Assembly (NCBI GenBank): GCA_023438965.1
Contig: JAEXPB010000536.1
Location: 1 to 6,916 of the forward strand
Direction: 5' to 3'
Length of the DNA stretch: 6,916 nucleotides
Origin: Bacillota bacterium
GTDB taxonomy: Bacteria; Bacillota; Clostridia; Saccharofermentanales; UBA5734
The position numbers were made by a program, and so were the translations under genes. Every line of letters starts with the position of its first letter. Positions within the stretch are counted from its first letter, which is position 1. This document shows, one piece after another, positions 5,280 through 6,916 of the stretch. Under the pieces are notes generated by a model. It was not told the origin of the DNA and did not search any database. It was given only the letters and a program-made list of their open reading frames with translations.

Positions 5280-6284
5280 ATGCATACGACAATCAATGAT
5301 ATTGCCAGACTGGCTGGCGTATCCCGGACAACGGTGTCCCGGGTGCTGAACCATAAAACCGACATTAATGCGGACACCTTGAAGAGGATCCAGACGGTTA
5401 TCGACACGCATGACTACCGGCCTAGCTCTCTGGCCAAGGCCGTGAAATTGAACTGCAGCAGCGCTGTCGGCGTTGTCATACCTTACTGCACGGATGATAT
5501 CCTGTCCAACCTGTATTATCTCGAAATTCTGCGCGGTATTTCCTTTGAAGCCAGGAACCGCGGCTATTACATGCTGTTGATCTATAGCCGTCAAAGTGAA
5601 GACTTTTTTACTGCCTACAAAGAAAAAAGAGTCGACGGCCTGATCATCGTCAGTCCAAACAAAGACGACCGGGCGGTTTTCATGATGCTCGATGAACAGA
5701 AGATACCCTATGCAGCAACGGCCAAAACGCCTGAGCCCGGATCCCATCCATTCGTGGATGTCGATAATGAGCAGGGCATCCAGATGGCCGTGGAGCACCT
5801 GGCAGGGTTGGGTCATCAGAAAATCGCCTTTATCAATGTATCCAGTTTTCTGATGAGTTATGAAGACCGGTTATCGGGATATAAGAAAGCCCTGCTTGCT
5901 CATGGTCTGAACTGTCGGTCAGACTTTATCGCCGATGGCGATTCTTCGATCCAGGGTGGCTTCGCGGCAGCAGAGAAACTTGTCGGACTGGAGGATCGGC
6001 CGACAGCGTTTGTTTGCGGCAATGACATGATGGCCATAGGCGTCATCAGGTTCTTGAAAAGTAAACAATTTCGCATACCCGAAGACTTTGCCGTGATTGG
6101 TTATGATGACATACCCCTGGCCCAGGAATTGGATCCTCCCTTGACGACTATCCGGCAGCCAACCTTTGCCAAAGGGGTGCATGCCTGCCGTATGCTGATT
6201 GATGCGATTGCGGATCATGGCTGTGGCAGCGAAGTAATTTTGCCGGTCGAACTTGTCATCAGGGGGACGACGGCAGCTCTTTGA
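5280..6284 (+). CDS. LacI/GalR-family transcriptional regulator
   Basis: DNA-binding repressor of 334 residues, the usual family length. The N-terminal helix-turn-helix (about 4-24) reads TINDIARLAGVSRTTVSRVL, with Arg16 and Thr17 starting the recognition helix. The hinge (about 46-58) has YRPSSLAKAV. The residue aligned with the minor-groove leucine of PurR (Leu54) and LacI (Leu56) is Val55 here. The rest is a periplasmic-binding-protein-like effector domain: VGVVIP opens the first subdomain, DGLIIVSP and VDVDNEQG follow, and the second has FINVSS, FVCGNDMMAIGVIRFL, IPEDFAVIGYDD and LTTIRQP, all typical of the family. The ligand is probably a sugar or sugar phosphate but cannot be named. It is preceded by a strong promoter and an 18-bp palindrome, which points to autoregulation, and followed after 47 bases by a transaldolase-family gene that it probably controls. 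The family call is certain; the role is inferred from context. Confidence 0.93.
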   Translation: MHTTINDIARLAGVSRTTVSRVLNHKTDINADTLKRIQTVIDTHDYRPSSLAKAVKLNCSSAVGVVIPYCTDDILSNLYYLEILRGISFEARNRGYYMLLIYSRQSEDFFTAYKEKRVDGLIIVSPNKDDRAVFMMLDEQKIPYAATAKTPEPGSHPFVDVDNEQGIQMAVEHLAGLGHQKIAFINVSSFLMSYEDRLSGYKKALLAHGLNCRSDFIADGDSSIQGGFAAAEKLVGLEDRPTAFVCGNDMMAIGVIRFLKSKQFRIPEDFAVIGYDDIPLAQELDPPLTTIRQPTFAKGVHACRMLIDAIADHGCGSEVILPVELVIRGTTAAL

Positions 6285-6316
6285 TCAATGAGATGCACAA
6301 TTGAGATGGATTATTC

Positions 6317-6324
6317 AGAAGGAG
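6317..6324 (+). promoter_or_regulatory. Ribosome-binding site that fixes the transaldolase start
   Basis: AGAAGGAG (6317-6324) is a near-perfect Shine-Dalgarno seven bases before the ATG at 6332. The in-frame ATG at 6326 is only one base away from it and is unlikely to be used. Confidence 0.8.
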
Positions 6325-6331
6325 TATGCAG

Positions 6332-6916
6332 ATGGAACAATTACCGATCATTGCTGGAAACAAGGACCTTCCGTTGATGCAGATGGCTGCCGCCTTTGAC
6401 ACAGAGTTCTGGAATGATTCCTGTTCGGTCGCCGAACTGTCCGATGCCATTTCCTACGGCGCTACCGGAGCAACCACCAATCCGGTGATTGTCGGCGAGG
6501 TGCTGCAAAAGGAATTTATGTATTGGCAACCGCGGATTATGGCCTTAATCGAAGAAATGGCTTGCGGTACCCAAGATGAGATTGCCTGGAAGATCATCGA
6601 GGACATGGCCGTTCAGGCCGCCGGGTTGCTGCTGCCGGTTTTTAACCGGGAAAATGGCCGCAAAGGCCGGCTATCGATCCAGACAAATCCAGTGAACTAC
6701 CGTTGCTGCGAGAAAATGATCGATCAAGCGATTCATTTCCAGACCCTCGCGCCTAATATCCAGGTCAAGCTGCCGGCGACGCGATCCGGGATCCGCGCCA
6801 TTGAGGAAGCAACCTATCTGGGGATCAACATCAACGCGACGGTCAGCTTTTCCGTATCTCAGGCGATTGCCGTGGCAGAAGCGGTGGAGAAAGGTCTGCA
6901 AAGGCGATTGGTTGAG
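6332..6916 (+). CDS. Transaldolase-family protein, N-terminal part (runs off the window)
   Basis: First 195 residues of a transaldolase-like aldolase, cut by the window edge. Transaldolase moves a dihydroxyacetone unit between sugar phosphates in the non-oxidative pentose phosphate pathway, through a Schiff base on lysine. GATGATTNPVIV (about 43-54) matches the conserved TTNP region of strand one. VKLPAT carries the expected Schiff-base lysine, Lys146. GININATVSFSVSQAIAVAEA (about 164-184) matches the next conserved barrel strand and its Ser-Gln helix. An inserted helical part (about 60-112) makes it larger than the compact TalC / fructose-6-phosphate aldolase type. The VKLPAT pattern is nearer to the transaldolase form of actinobacteria and cyanobacteria than to E. 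coli TalB. It follows the LacI-type regulator at 47 bases with no promoter visible between, so co-transcription is likely. A role in a dedicated sugar catabolic operon is inferred; activity other than classical transaldolase is possible. Confidence 0.85.
   Translation, partial: MEQLPIIAGNKDLPLMQMAAAFDTEFWNDSCSVAELSDAISYGATGATTNPVIVGEVLQKEFMYWQPRIMALIEEMACGTQDEIAWKIIEDMAVQAAGLLLPVFNRENGRKGRLSIQTNPVNYRCCEKMIDQAIHFQTLAPNIQVKLPATRSGIRAIEEATYLGININATVSFSVSQAIAVAEAVEKGLQRRLVE

Noticed and set aside
5160..5816. 218-codon minus-strand frame across the regulator gene and the intergenic region.
   Set aside because: It is antisense to the helix-turn-helix and first effector subdomain of a clear LacI-family gene, has no family pattern of its own, and crosses the promoter and operator.

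Overview
The window reads as ordinary chromosomal DNA from a Firmicutes-like (Gram-positive-type, anaerobe-like) bacterium. Coding regions are moderately GC-rich and intergenic regions AT-rich. Shine-Dalgarno sequences are strong, and promoters look sigma-A-like. There is a BspA-type leucine-rich-repeat surface protein with a sortase-like C-terminus, and a LacI-family regulator next to a sugar-phosphate enzyme. The taxonomic guess is an inference from these features.

Layout. (1) 114-1289, + strand: an ABC-2 type transporter permease, probably the last gene of an export operon that begins before the window. A hairpin (1297-1312) follows it. (2) 1325-1729, - strand: a decayed reading frame that looks like the C-terminal part of a GNAT acetyltransferase, broken by an in-frame stop. 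(3) 1747-1775: a near-consensus promoter with a 13-bp palindrome between its -35 and -10 boxes. It drives an alpha/beta hydrolase (1844-2710) with a complete Ser-Asp-His triad. (4) 2767-2801: a strong rho-independent terminator, used on the - strand. (5) 2837-4795, - strand: a secreted, wall- or membrane-anchored protein with ten exact 23-residue LRRs, three 79-residue fibronectin-like repeats, an IPVTG motif, a membrane segment and a basic tail. (6) 4796-5279: a long divergent intergenic region with possible remnants of two genes on the - strand, a good + strand promoter (5197-5225) and a perfect 18-bp palindrome (5235-5252). (7) 5280-6284, + strand: a LacI/GalR-family regulator. (8) 6332-6916 and beyond, + strand: the first 195 residues of a transaldolase-family enzyme, cut by the window edge.

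The regulator and the transaldolase are 47 bases apart on the same strand and form the clearest functional unit. They are probably a sugar-responsive operon that the regulator represses by binding the palindrome just downstream of its own start point. The other genes look like independent single units.

In all five genes the longest open frame starts upstream of, or inside, the ribosome-binding site. The starts given here are the internal ATGs at proper spacing. I see no mobile element, CRISPR array, tRNA or rRNA, and no convincing undescribed multi-gene system. The most interesting points are the regulator with its palindrome, the gene remnants and the repeat architecture of the surface protein.
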